Part shown: in pieces, positions 51,501-60,376 of the stretch
Numbering within the stretch: the stretch's first letter is position 1
Layout of the letters: the number at the start of each line of letters is the position of its first letter
Assembly (NCBI RefSeq): GCF_001982635.1
Contig: NZ_MKFI01000003.1
Coordinates: 809,052-873,051 of the forward strand
Direction of reading: 5' to 3'
DNA length: 64,000 bases
Origin: Bradyrhizobium mercantei
GTDB lineage: Bacteria; Pseudomonadota; Alphaproteobacteria; Rhizobiales; Xanthobacteraceae
Notes under the pieces: model-generated
Seen by the model: only the letters and a program-made list of their open reading frames with translations
Databases searched by the model: none
What the model was told of the DNA's origin: nothing
Position numbers and translations under genes: made by a program

Positions 51501-52723
51501 CGATTGACGGCAAGCGTTTCCATCGCGCGGTCTAGGTCGGCCCTTGCCGTTTGCTGGCGTTCGGACTCCGTCTTCAGATCTGCAGCCGCCGTTGCGGAGC
51601 GTTTCTCGGATGCAGTCAGCCGCCCCTCGGCCTCTTCCGCCAGGTTCCGTTTGGTCGCAAGATCTGCCGCCTTGAGGCCGTCGGGATGTTGAAGGATGCC
51701 TTTGTATGCCGCATCCGCCGCCTCGGCCTGGCGTTTCGCGGCGATGTTAGCAGTTTCAGCCGCTGTCGATTCATGAAGCGCAGAGGCCAATTGCGCGTCG
51801 GCATTGTTTACCTCCGCGCTTGCTTCTTCAAACTTGGTTCTTGCGGTACGGACCTCGCGCGCAAACGTGCGAATCCGCGCGCCTGCGTAGCGGCGGTAGG
51901 TTTGCTCGAATTTTCCAATGGCGGCGTGGGCCAATTCATAGGATTTGAGCTGGCTGCGATCCTCTTCAAGGCGGCTCATGGCTTCCGCGATGGTGTCGAT
52001 CATTTCGGCCGCGACCGGAGGTAGGGCGGCAGTCAGGGCGTTGGAAAGACGCGTCTCGTCGGGGGTCTTTGTGAGCTGCGGATGGCGAAGCTGAATGAGG
52101 GTGTCGACCAGGATGCGGTAACGTTCCTCTCCGAGTTGGAAAAGTCTTTGATCCACGGCACGGCGGTAGTCGTCGGCGCGGTCGAAGAAGTGTCCGCCTT
52201 TGTCGGAGAGCCCATCCTTCAGCTGCGTTCGGCGAAGCACGGCTCTTTCGGGCGTGATGAACGAGCAATCCTGACCGACACGACTTCCGTCGATGATGAA
52301 AAACCAGCTTTCCACGTTCGCGCGGTCTTCGACCGCTTCCAGTCCGCACGCAAGCGTGACGAACTGGTTGTTGCCTTCCTCGTCGACGCGCCCGAACTCG
52401 ACCCATACATATCCGACGCGGCGCTTGTGCCTCCCCATGAGGAGATTCCACGCCATCTTCTTGGTTCGATCGCCATCCGGCTCGACGCGGAACGGGCTCA
52501 GATTGGCGTCGAAGAGGAATGGTAGCGTGAGTGCCAAGAGTTTGGACTTGCCGGCGCCGTTATTGCCCCGATACACGATGTGTCCGTCGATGAACCAGAA
52601 TTCCTCCACGTCATAGAAAAATATCTCCACGACGCCGGTCCGCAAAGGCTGCCAGCGCTTTTTTCCGGGAAGCGGCAGGACGGGGCCGGTGCTTTGTGGG
52701 TTGAAAGCAAGAACGGAGTTCAT
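48593..52723 (-). CDS. jetC: Wadjet JetC SMC-like ATPase (TIGR02680 type)
   Basis: A 1376-residue SMC/MukB-like ATPase. Walker A GNNGAGKSK is at residues 53-61. A long coiled-coil region with an interrupting hinge fills the middle (many Ala/Glu/Arg heptads, 280-1100). The C-terminus has the signature QPASGGERALGLTIPMFAAV and Walker B RLVLLDEAYAGID. With JetA and JetB it extrudes DNA loops to detect plasmid circles. Its 4-bp overlaps with jetB and jetD show one transcript. Confidence 0.94.
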   Translation of the reverse strand: MNSVLAFNPQSTGPVLPLPGKKRWQPLRTGVVEIFFYDVEEFWFIDGHIVYRGNNGAGKSKLLALTLPFLFDANLSPFRVEPDGDRTKKMAWNLLMGRHKRRVGYVWVEFGRVDEEGNNQFVTLACGLEAVEDRANVESWFFIIDGSRVGQDCSFITPERAVLRRTQLKDGLSDKGGHFFDRADDYRRAVDQRLFQLGEERYRILVDTLIQLRHPQLTKTPDETRLSNALTAALPPVAAEMIDTIAEAMSRLEEDRSQLKSYELAHAAIGKFEQTYRRYAGARIRTFAREVRTARTKFEEASAEVNNADAQLASALHESTAAETANIAAKRQAEAADAAYKGILQHPDGLKAADLATKRNLAEEAEGRLTASEKRSATAAADLKTESERQQTARADLDRAMETLAVNRSKALDLARSVGMIAQFEHAKSYSAWPNELGRDGQTSLQSERGSLLTAIRGRRSSIDAVVELLREVDNKISGLANAERDENTARGLLDEAGKTLVAAENALNGEIDALGTAWRRHIGACGHLMAIATEDAVDALVEWAHSLEGENPAARELIAECRLAYKRLTEALAKLRHQEAAVRAELESMAKQIADLQTGSFERPHIPYTRRADRKDRKGQALWQAVDFVSEADDGVRAGLEAALEASGLLDAWILPDGRMFIGETEHDVSLVSRPLVTGRTLADWLVHCGEPSVQDAVETFLCAVSCTDIDDGAEMWVSPAGHFRLGALSGTWEKSRATYIGHSARERARLKKIEELEATAAALGEQLADLETAITSNAATTEAIEQVERTCPSDTNLRKSHDTVRSATNDLHRATENVAARANGTAVARQALKACSESAEQAALDTALPCDKRALEQARIACDSLSEAHLVVVEHCSNSIRAAQNLQDTNERAETARSRHHAAAEDVKAAAISATSARAIYDALKESVGATSEQWERRLIDAQKRLNDARADVDSTDGRRLSAVAVHTQAVGAHEIATQALATRVEERQRAASNLQTLAATGLMAAGAPNVAFPDTGRTWTVDETRGLAAELNQSLSDIRDNEWDGLQSKIYGEFVDLQNALAQLGYVPYSNNVDGFGLVVTIAVQNKTGLSPAEVLAQVDTEITQRRTLLTESETKILEDHLQSEMSVQIRNLIQDAEQYVDRVNAEIEKRPTSTGTYFRLRWIPLTEAQGAPADLEDARKRLLKTNADLWTENDRQAIGAMLQRRIEQERLKAEESGGSSLREQLSAALDYRQWHRFVVERNAMGRWISISQPASGGERALGLTIPMFAAVASFYGDEHSTRPRLVLLDEAYAGIDDGVRAHCMGLIHEFDLDFVITSEREWACYKTLPGVAICQLQRHDKFDAIHVSRWRWNGKTRSRMEEPARLMLNRSA

Positions 52724-54027
52724 TCGTCGGCCTCCTCGGAAACATCGGGCAGCCGATCGTTGTCATCGCGATGCTTGATGTCCGGGTCGCCCAGTTTGTA
52801 GCGAGAAAGCGCCGGCAGAACCCCGATGCGGTCGCCTTCGATGGTGATGAGCTTGAGTTGGCTGAGACGGTAGATGGCAATCGCCGTCAGCTCCCGCGCG
52901 CCGGCTTCGCCCTGGGCGCTGCGCCGCCAATATCGGCCGTATCGCTCGGCCGATTCGGCCACGAACCTTTCGATTCGCAGGCGATCGGGAACGCCGCCGC
53001 CGGCATGTGCCAGGTGGTCTGCCACAAGGAGCGTGACGTGAGCATCGGTGCCGTCCGCCGGCATCGCGACGTCGCTGCAATTGCCGTCCGGATCGCAAAG
53101 TGCAATGCCCTCGGAACGGAGTTCGACGACAAGGCCGGTGCCAAGCGCGAGGCGGTTGGCCATCGCGCCGCGCTGATTGATGAAGTACTGCATGTCGGCC
53201 TCGTCAACTGTGCCGTCGTACACAACGGGATCGTCGAGAAGGCGCCTTGAGATGCGGTGCCGGCTGACATCGCGGCGGCCCTCGTCGGTCTCCGGCTGAA
53301 TTTCTGCCGTGATGGCGGAGATCCGATCGACGGTTGTCCTCGGTTCATCGTTCTCAGGCCACGTGGATGGCCCACGAACGCATGCAAGAATGCTCGCAAG
53401 CGGCCCGCGATTAACATCGTAGAGGACGTCGCGGGACCGATCTTCCGACTGCCCGGACTTGACGAACGACTCGGCGTCTCCATCGATGGCATTGAGTACG
53501 CCGAGTTCGCCGAGCGCGACGCAGGCCGATGCAAGGTTGCGTCGGTCGTGGATGTCTGCCATGTCGAGAATGAAACCGCGGTTGAGGAGATCGGTATCCT
53601 TTGCAAGGGACAGGATTTGATCACCCAGGGCAGAAAGGGTGATCTGTGGTTCGCTCCGCGCGAGCACCGCGCACACCAGACAGAAGATCGCGTAGCGCCT
53701 GCGGTTGAAATTTGCCCATCCTCGCGTTGGATCGCTTGTATCGCTCGGGCGTTTCCACAGTCTGGCGTAGTCGCGCTCTACGCGCAGCGGCCATCCGGCC
53801 TCGCGGGCGAACCACTCCCTGAGATACGCGGAGTGACGTCGCACCAGACGGAGAGCCTCTCTTGCTTCGGCGGTTGTGGGCGTCAATAACGGGCGCATCA
53901 GGAGCGCGCGAACGGCCTCCCTGCGCTCGGCGTGTTCCTGCGTCTCCTGCTGGCGCAGGATCTCGCGTCCACCAGGGCGGCCGGTCTGAACGGGTGCTTC
54001 ACGCCGCGTGGACGAGGCGGCGCTCAT
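52720..54027 (-). CDS. jetB: Wadjet JetB (TIGR02678/DUF2398 type)
   Basis: A 435-residue kleisin-associated or kite-like subunit of the Wadjet complex. Typical segments are ALLMRPLLTPTTAEAREALR and REWFAREAGWPLRVERDYAR, both characteristic of the DUF2398 family; winged-helix regions are expected at the C-terminus. The start overlaps the jetA stop by 4 bp. Confidence 0.88.
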   Translation of the reverse strand: MSAASSTRREAPVQTGRPGGREILRQQETQEHAERREAVRALLMRPLLTPTTAEAREALRLVRRHSAYLREWFAREAGWPLRVERDYARLWKRPSDTSDPTRGWANFNRRRYAIFCLVCAVLARSEPQITLSALGDQILSLAKDTDLLNRGFILDMADIHDRRNLASACVALGELGVLNAIDGDAESFVKSGQSEDRSRDVLYDVNRGPLASILACVRGPSTWPENDEPRTTVDRISAITAEIQPETDEGRRDVSRHRISRRLLDDPVVYDGTVDEADMQYFINQRGAMANRLALGTGLVVELRSEGIALCDPDGNCSDVAMPADGTDAHVTLLVADHLAHAGGGVPDRLRIERFVAESAERYGRYWRRSAQGEAGARELTAIAIYRLSQLKLITIEGDRIGVLPALSRYKLGDPDIKHRDDNDRLPDVSEEADE

Positions 54028-55544
54028 GCGGCATCCGTCGGTGTGATGGTGATGCGGTGGTCACGGCCACAAAACACGCCGTCTTCGGTGACGATTTCGG
54101 CTTCCGTGTCCGCGTCGAGCGGTTCAAGCCGGATGAGATAGAGACCGTCGTTGGACTGGATCTCGGTGACGCCATCGTCGTCGGCGGCCTTGGTCGCGAT
54201 GGCTTCGCCCAATAGATCGAGGAAAAATCGGAACTCGTGCGAGTTTAGACGCCAGAGCGCCGAGAGGAGCAGGGGGCACCCTGTTGCAAATTTTTGTCTG
54301 GCTGCTTCGATCTGCGCATGCTCTTCACCGACCTGCGCTTCGAGCTTCTTGCGTCCGGCGCTTCGATCATGAACGTGCGGGAGCCGTCCGCGGGGCATGC
54401 TGTAGCCGGTCTCGCGGAGCCGCAGCGGAACGACGATGGACGGCGCCTTATGCCACGGAATGACACCGGTAACGTCAGCAGCGGCGGTGTTTTCGGCGTA
54501 GTGACGCGCTGGGTTGAGCGCAAACGCGGCTCGCGCAAGTCGGTGGGCGTCTTCGTCACCGTCGCAGTCGAGGAACCAGTGAGCGAGGCTCTTGAAGTCG
54601 GCCGAGCGGTCGCTGCGGCCGCTTCGGCGTTCGTTGATCGCGATGATTGCTGCAAGCAGTTGCGGAATCGCGGCGCGGGCGCGACTTCTGAGCTGTTCGC
54701 TCTGGGACCGCTCGCCGTTCGACCCGCCGACGAACCACATACGCAAGCCCTGCCACCGCTCGTCCCACATCTTCAGTTCCGCTTCGTAGGCCGCCAGCTC
54801 TTCGCCCGGAGGGGCGTTGCGTGCCTGACGGCGGGCCACCGACTGGAGCATCGCGTCGATACGCAACTGAAGGGCATTGATGTCTTCCGAAATCGCACCG
54901 CTTCGGCTGACCAAGTCGCCAACGAATTGGCGGATGTACTCGATGAGACGCTGCTTGTAGTTCAGCACAGCGTCCACGTCGCCGTCCTGCAAATCGACAC
55001 CGCGGAGGACGCCGGCCATGAAGGCTCGCGCGGTCTCGGCCATGTTGTTGAACACGGTCATCAGACCGTTGAGGGTCTCATAGATCTTGGCGACGTCAGG
55101 ATCGTTGCTTCGGCCGAGGTGGATCAGCGTGAGGAGGCTCTTGCCGATGTCTTCAAGCGCGACCGTCTGCAGTTCGCCGCGGCGCTGCATTTCCTTCGCG
55201 AAGGCGCTGAGCGCCATCTCGACGGAGACGCCGCCCTTCGAAAGCCGGTAGAGCATGCGGCGGCGATAGAACCCGCTCAACGAGGTTACGCGCGAATTGT
55301 CGGCCTGGCAGTCGAGATTGCCCCACTCGGTCAGCTTGTCGAGGATGGCGTCCAGTTCGGAAGTGGTCGGCGGCTCGCCCAGCCACTTTGCTTGCGCGAG
55401 AATCTCGGAAGGCCGGACGTAAAGCAGCAGTTGACGCTCTGCTGCCGCGCACACATCCAGGACGCACCGGTACAGCGCCGCATTATCAGCGGTGACGTGA
55501 CGGAAAAGGTCCTGATGCGTGGCGATCTCGAATTGACCGCTCAT
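54024..55544 (-). CDS. jetA: Wadjet JetA (TIGR02677/DUF2397 type)
   Basis: A 506-residue kleisin-like subunit of the DUF2397 family, first gene of the operon. Visible are FEIATHQDLFRHVTADNAAL, RPSEILAQAKWLGEPPT and a long helical middle. The start at 55544 (MSGQFEIATHQ) is preferred over an in-frame Met 33 bp upstream because family members begin just before this segment. The set jetA-jetB-jetC-jetD is complete, and is of the class marked by TIGR02677-02680 rather than the DUF3375 class. Confidence 0.9.
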   Translation of the reverse strand: MSGQFEIATHQDLFRHVTADNAALYRCVLDVCAAAERQLLLYVRPSEILAQAKWLGEPPTTSELDAILDKLTEWGNLDCQADNSRVTSLSGFYRRRMLYRLSKGGVSVEMALSAFAKEMQRRGELQTVALEDIGKSLLTLIHLGRSNDPDVAKIYETLNGLMTVFNNMAETARAFMAGVLRGVDLQDGDVDAVLNYKQRLIEYIRQFVGDLVSRSGAISEDINALQLRIDAMLQSVARRQARNAPPGEELAAYEAELKMWDERWQGLRMWFVGGSNGERSQSEQLRSRARAAIPQLLAAIIAINERRSGRSDRSADFKSLAHWFLDCDGDEDAHRLARAAFALNPARHYAENTAAADVTGVIPWHKAPSIVVPLRLRETGYSMPRGRLPHVHDRSAGRKKLEAQVGEEHAQIEAARQKFATGCPLLLSALWRLNSHEFRFFLDLLGEAIATKAADDDGVTEIQSNDGLYLIRLEPLDADTEAEIVTEDGVFCGRDHRITITPTDAA

Positions 55545-56083
55545 GTATGCCCCATAACCACTTGAAATACCTCGCAATGGTGACCCGATGAGCGGCGTCC
55601 GTCAAAGCAAATCGGCTGTAGACGACCGCCAAACACAGGAGGCCGAACGTTTGCCCGTTCGGTGATGCCATGGTCTGGCACGGTCGTTCTGTGGCGACGG
55701 CGACCCATGGTTGTTTGCGCCGATCTCCCAGGAGTCATTTAGGCCGCACCCGCAGTGGCATTGGCCAGCGCGACCGCGGCTGCTGGTTCTTGACCAAAGA
55801 CGACCAATGAGTATAATGTTCTCGTTATGTTCTGTCACTATCGACAGTGCATGTTTCTGCCCGCGGCAGGGTAGCCACGCTCCGTCCAGGGATATGACCG
55901 GAAATACTTAACCACTCATCGGTAGACTAGTGATTAGCCTTAAAGCCCTGCCGGGGTCGCTGAATCCTGTGAAATCAGGGCCGGCTCGAATAGATGTAAG
56001 CGCTTTTGTCCGATACAGCCCCAGGCTTGATCGTTAGTGTCGGTCTTGGAGGAACTCCGGGCTGGAAACAGAAGTAGGGAAGA
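55545..56083. other. Divergent intergenic region between jetA and ietA
   Basis: About 540 bp that must carry promoters for both defence operons. No sigma-54 element, operator palindrome or additional gene is evident. Confidence 0.45.
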
Positions 56084-57067
56084 ATGTCGACCGCTCGCCA
56101 CATCGTCGCGTTGCTGCGCTGCCATATCGACGGAGACGACGACCGCTTCCTCTCCGTGGCGACGCAGCTTGCCGCGCACGAGGCGAGGCAAGGACACGGC
56201 AAACTCGCCCAGGAACTGCGCGAGCTGATCGACGCGGCAAAGGGCAAGACTGCGCATGTCGGCCGGCGCGGTGCGGGTCCCGTTCCTCTGGCGCAGCCAA
56301 AAGGCGAACTGAGTAGCCTGTTGTCGGCGCGATATTCGGATATTCGCCTCAACAGCATGGTATTGGGGCCAAATCTAAAGGAGCGCTTGACGCGAGTTTT
56401 GACCGAACAGCGCCAACAGGAGCGCCTGCGCGTCCGCGGCCTGACGCCTCGACGGAAGTTGCTGTTAATTGGACCTCCGGGTTCGGGCAAGACGATGACG
56501 GCGTCCGCTCTTGCCGGCGAGTTAAAGCTACCGCTATTCACAATTCTCTATGAGGGCTTGATCGGCAAGCTCATGGGCGAAACGGCGACGCGTCTTCGCT
56601 TGGTGTTTGATGCTGTTGCAGTTCAGCGCGGCGTATACTTCTTTGACGAGTTCGATGCGATCGGTTCACAACGATCGCACGCGAACGATGTCGGCGAGAT
56701 CCGGCGCGTGCTCAATTCATTCCTCCAGTTTTTGGAGAACGATGACGGCCCGAGCCTGATCGTTGCTGCGACCAACCACCCAGAGCTGCTAGACAAAGCC
56801 GTTTTCCGGCGTTTCGACGACGTCATTATTTATGGATTGCCGGACCCGGAGATCGCTCGCGGCATATTGGAATCGCATCTGACGGGATTTGACGTCTCGG
56901 ACGTCAATTGGTCGTCGATTTTGGAAGCCACTGCGGGTTTGAGCCAGGCGGAAGTATCACGGGCTGCCGACGAGGCGGCGAAGATCGCCGTACTCGAGGA
57001 CAGAAGCGAGATCAGGACGCCAACGCTGCTCTCGACATTGGCGGAACGCAGAGCCGCCACGAGTTGA
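56084..57067 (+). CDS. ietA: IetA-like AAA+ ATPase
   Basis: A 327-residue AAA+ ATPase: Walker A LLLIGPPGSGKTMTASALAG, Walker B YFFDEFDAIGSQR, sensor 1 LIVAATNHPELLD and arginine-finger region FRRFDDVI. Together with the subtilase 14 bp downstream it matches the IetAS pair, first described from an Agrobacterium plasmid as a stability/incompatibility module and later reported as an antiphage system. Confidence 0.87.
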   Translation: MSTARHIVALLRCHIDGDDDRFLSVATQLAAHEARQGHGKLAQELRELIDAAKGKTAHVGRRGAGPVPLAQPKGELSSLLSARYSDIRLNSMVLGPNLKERLTRVLTEQRQQERLRVRGLTPRRKLLLIGPPGSGKTMTASALAGELKLPLFTILYEGLIGKLMGETATRLRLVFDAVAVQRGVYFFDEFDAIGSQRSHANDVGEIRRVLNSFLQFLENDDGPSLIVAATNHPELLDKAVFRRFDDVIIYGLPDPEIARGILESHLTGFDVSDVNWSSILEATAGLSQAEVSRAADEAAKIAVLEDRSEIRTPTLLSTLAERRAATS

Positions 57068-57081
57068 GGTGCAGACGATAG

Positions 57082-59541
57082 ATGGCACGACCGCCGCGCA
57101 ATCGGCCGCATTTTCATGTTGAGGGTGGCGGTGAAGCAGAGCCGTACACATCACCTCGCATTGTCATCACAGGACTGCCTCCCGCCCGGGTAAGAGCGCA
57201 GCACGCAGAGAAGCTCGGCCACGCGATCGGTGCAGCCGTCCAGCAGGCCCGGCAAAAACTTGGAACCCGCGACCAAGCGATCGCTGAAGGCGAGAAGGGG
57301 TTCTATCTCGAATTCGAGATCCCGGCGGCGGAACAGGACGCTGTGGAAGGTCTTGAGAATAAGCCTGCCAAAATTGAGCTCGTTGCCGTTAGGTCTACCG
57401 CCGATAATCAGGAAATGGTTTCGGCCACCGTGTTCGTACCTGAGCGCTCGGCCGAATTCTTTGCCAAAAAGGTCGAGACGTATCGCGACGAGAACACGAA
57501 GTCGGGAAAGCCCAGGAACGAAGCCTTGGTCGCGCGAATCGAGGATGTCCGCCTTGGAGCCGTTCGTTCGCTCTTCACCGATGACATGGCGCTTTTTCCG
57601 ATGGTTGGGCGTCAGGCGTGGTGGGAGGTGTGGGTTCGCGACGGTCGTTTGGAGACCCTTCGGCATGTCGCACAACGCCTCAATGTGACCCTGAAGGAAC
57701 ATGCCATCAGCTTCCCCGAGCGCGATGTGATTCTGGCGCTTGCCAACGAGGAATCGATGGCGAGGCTCGTCGACAATAGCGACGCCGTAGCCGAACTGCG
57801 CATTGCCAAGGATACGCCGACGCTCTTTCTCGAGATGCGCCCGGTCGAACAAGCAGACTGGGCGGGCAATCTCGTCGATCGTGTTAACGCACCTGATGCG
57901 GTGGCGCCGGCCATCTGTCTTCTCGACAGCGGGGCGACCCGGACACATCCGTTGATCGAGCCGGGCTTAGATGCCGTCGACCAGCACGCCTATGACAAGG
58001 GCTGGGGCGTAGGCGATAGCTCTTACTGGAATGGTCATGGCACGTCGATGTCAGGCGTCGCACTCTATGGCGATCTTGAAGCGGCGCTTAGCCATGGTGG
58101 TCAAGTTGACCTGCGCCATCGATTGGAGACGGTCAAAATCCTGCCGCCAGCTGGCCAGAACGATCCCGAACTTTATGGAGCAATCACGGAAGTCGGTATC
58201 AACAAGGCTGAGGCACAGGCTCCGCGTCGTCGGCGGGTCTTCTGCATGGCGGTGACGAGCGAAGTCGGTCTTGGTCGCGGTCGCCCTTCTTCGTGGTCGG
58301 CGGCCATCGACCAGCTTTGCTATGGAGGTGGCGACCGTCGACGCCTCATGGTGCTCGCCGCTGGGAATCTGCGAGGTGACATTGCGGCTCCGGACTACCC
58401 GGACCGGAACGACCTTGAAGAGGTCGAGAGCCCCGCTCAGGCGTGGAATCCGCTAGTTGTCGGAGCGTACACCGACAAGATCGGCATCTTTCATCCCGAC
58501 TTCAATGGCTGGCAGCCAGTGGCGCCCGCCGGCGAATTGTCTCCGGCGAGCCGAACGTCTGGTGTTTGGGATCGTCAGTGGCCGATCCGACCGGATGTCG
58601 TGTTCGAAGGCGGCAACTTTGCCCATGACGGTGTCAATCCGGCGTCAGCAATCGACGACCTCCAGCTTATAACAACGCACTATCGTCCGCAAATGCGTCT
58701 CTTCGAGACGTTTGGCGATACCAGTGCGGCCGCAGCATTAGGCTCGCATCTTTGCGCCGGAGTTTTGGTTGCCCGGCCCCAGCTTTGGCCAGAAACGGTG
58801 CGAGCTCTCGCGGTGCACTCGGCCGAGTGGACGCCCGCCATGCGCGCACGGATCGAGGGGGCTGCTCAGGCACAGAAGGCGGCCATGCTTCGCCGATACG
58901 GATGGGGTGTGCCTGATATCGGTCGCGCAGTGATGAGTGCGACTGACGATGCGACCTTGATGGTCGAAGATGCTCTTCTCCCGTTCCGAAAGGATGGTTC
59001 GACCATCAAGACTCGCAGCATGAACCTCCACCGCTTGCCGTGGCCCCGAGACGAGCTGCTGGAGTTGGGAGAGCAAGATATCGAGCTGCGGATCACCTTG
59101 TCCTATTTCGTCGAGCCCAACCCCGGAGAGCGAGGATGGACGAGACGACACCGCTATTCATCTCACTCGCTGCGTTTTGCAGTGAAGCGGTCATTGGAGA
59201 GTCTCCAGCAGTTTCGCCAACGTATCAACAAGGCTGCGGAGGCGGAAGAGGAGGGGCAGGCTGGAGCCGCGGCGGGTGGCGACAATTGGGTGCTCGGTAC
59301 GATCCGCGATAAGGGATCGATCCACTCGGATATTTGGCGCGGAAGTGCGGCGGAACTAGCCGAGCGAGATGCGATCGGGGTGTTTCCCGTCAGCGGCTGG
59401 TGGAAGGAAAAGCCTGCCCTTCAGCGTTGGGATCGCTCGGCGCGTTATGCGCTGGTCGTCTCCGTGAGAGCTCCAGGAGCAAACATCGACATCTACACGC
59501 CGATCGCCAACATGCTGGAAATTCCAGTACCTGCTTCATGA
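57082..59541 (+). CDS. ietS: IetS-like subtilisin-family serine protease
   Basis: An 819-residue S8-family protease. Catalytic triad by motif: Asp282 in AICLLDSGATRTHP, His319 in NGHGTSMSGVALYG, Ser548 in GDTSAAAALGSHLCAGV. A 260-residue N-terminal region and a 250-residue C-terminal region are unassigned; no signal peptide is seen, so it acts in the cytoplasm. In IetAS the ATPase is thought to restrain or deploy the protease. A terminator follows 24 bp after the stop. Confidence 0.88.
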   Translation: MARPPRNRPHFHVEGGGEAEPYTSPRIVITGLPPARVRAQHAEKLGHAIGAAVQQARQKLGTRDQAIAEGEKGFYLEFEIPAAEQDAVEGLENKPAKIELVAVRSTADNQEMVSATVFVPERSAEFFAKKVETYRDENTKSGKPRNEALVARIEDVRLGAVRSLFTDDMALFPMVGRQAWWEVWVRDGRLETLRHVAQRLNVTLKEHAISFPERDVILALANEESMARLVDNSDAVAELRIAKDTPTLFLEMRPVEQADWAGNLVDRVNAPDAVAPAICLLDSGATRTHPLIEPGLDAVDQHAYDKGWGVGDSSYWNGHGTSMSGVALYGDLEAALSHGGQVDLRHRLETVKILPPAGQNDPELYGAITEVGINKAEAQAPRRRRVFCMAVTSEVGLGRGRPSSWSAAIDQLCYGGGDRRRLMVLAAGNLRGDIAAPDYPDRNDLEEVESPAQAWNPLVVGAYTDKIGIFHPDFNGWQPVAPAGELSPASRTSGVWDRQWPIRPDVVFEGGNFAHDGVNPASAIDDLQLITTHYRPQMRLFETFGDTSAAAALGSHLCAGVLVARPQLWPETVRALAVHSAEWTPAMRARIEGAAQAQKAAMLRRYGWGVPDIGRAVMSATDDATLMVEDALLPFRKDGSTIKTRSMNLHRLPWPRDELLELGEQDIELRITLSYFVEPNPGERGWTRRHRYSSHSLRFAVKRSLESLQQFRQRINKAAEAEEEGQAGAAAGGDNWVLGTIRDKGSIHSDIWRGSAAELAERDAIGVFPVSGWWKEKPALQRWDRSARYALVVSVRAPGANIDIYTPIANMLEIPVPAS

Positions 59542-59564
59542 GCAGTTGCGGCGCGGGATAGTCG

Positions 59565-59610
59565 CGTTTGGTGAGTAGAAATCACCAAACGTTGAAATTT
59601 TTGATTTTTT
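59565..59610 (+). terminator. Rho-independent terminator after ietS
   Basis: CGTTTGGTGA and its exact reverse complement (59565-59574, 59582-59591) flank a 7-nt loop, followed by a T-rich tail with runs of five and six T. Confidence 0.8.
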
Positions 59611-60154
59611 GCCTTGACTGGCGGAAGGGGTGACTGCCGAACCGGACCATCAGCGTGTTTGGCTGAGATCAAGAAAGGTGCCGAAATTCACACCGGTCGC
59701 GGGAGAGATATCGATAGTTGAAATTAAGATAGTGCGACCAACACCAAAAAGTTCAAGCCGTCACGCACCCTCATCGGCGGGCGTCTGTCCTTGATCCCGA
59801 GGTCGGGCAGCTCTCGCTTGGCTTGCAACTCCTTGGAGCGCCTCGCCCAACGTGCCAGTACGCGACCCCGACGGATAGCGAGTTTTCGTGGCTTGCGGGC
59901 TGACGCCTCCGACCATTTTTGCAAACGAACCGAACGGACCCAGTGGTTTAAAAACGTCAGTTTGCCGCTTACAGTCGCGAGAGCCAGCTCCGGCATTGTC
60001 CGAGAAGACGCACTATTTTCTTGATTGACCATTCGGCACGACCGGCGACAAACCTGAATAACAGGCTTTAGAGGCAAGACAAGCAAGTGGCCCCAGCGGC
60101 CGCGTGGCACCAAAATGTGGCGGAGTGGTCACGTGAACCGGAGAGTCTTGCGAG
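59611..60154. other. Gap at the junction of defence region and core genes
   Basis: About 540 bp. A minus-strand frame of 129 codons (59724-60113) is Arg/Lys-rich without a ribosome site or family and is not accepted. No tRNA or attachment-site repeat was identified here. Confidence 0.4.
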
Positions 60155-60358
60155 TCAGACGCCATGTCCGGCGGACGCACCGAGGTGAAGCGCCAGAACC
60201 TCTCTTGGCGTTTCGTCCACCTCGATGGCTTGAGCGTTGCTGCCGACGAATTCCAGGATCGTCTTGTCGTCCTCGCGCGACATGCCGCTAACGAGCGAGA
60301 TGTTGACATAGTAGGGCTCCGCTTTGCCATAGCGGGTGCATTTGATCCACAATTGCAT
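60155..60358 (-). CDS. Conserved small hypothetical protein next to metE
   Basis: A 67-residue protein (MQLWIKCTRYGKAEPYYVNI, then VSGMSREDDKTILEFVGSNA) with a ribosome site GAGG six bases before the ATG at 60358. It lies 18 bp downstream of the metE stop on the same strand, so it is probably co-transcribed. Function unknown; the composition is protein-like. Confidence 0.65.
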   Translation of the reverse strand: MQLWIKCTRYGKAEPYYVNISLVSGMSREDDKTILEFVGSNAQAIEVDETPREVLALHLGASAGHGV

Positions 60359-60376
60359 CAGCAGCCTCGGTGACAA

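Noticed and set aside
59724..60113. Minus-strand ORF of 129 codons downstream of ietS
   Set aside because: Very Arg/Lys/Leu-rich, no ribosome site, no recognisable domain.
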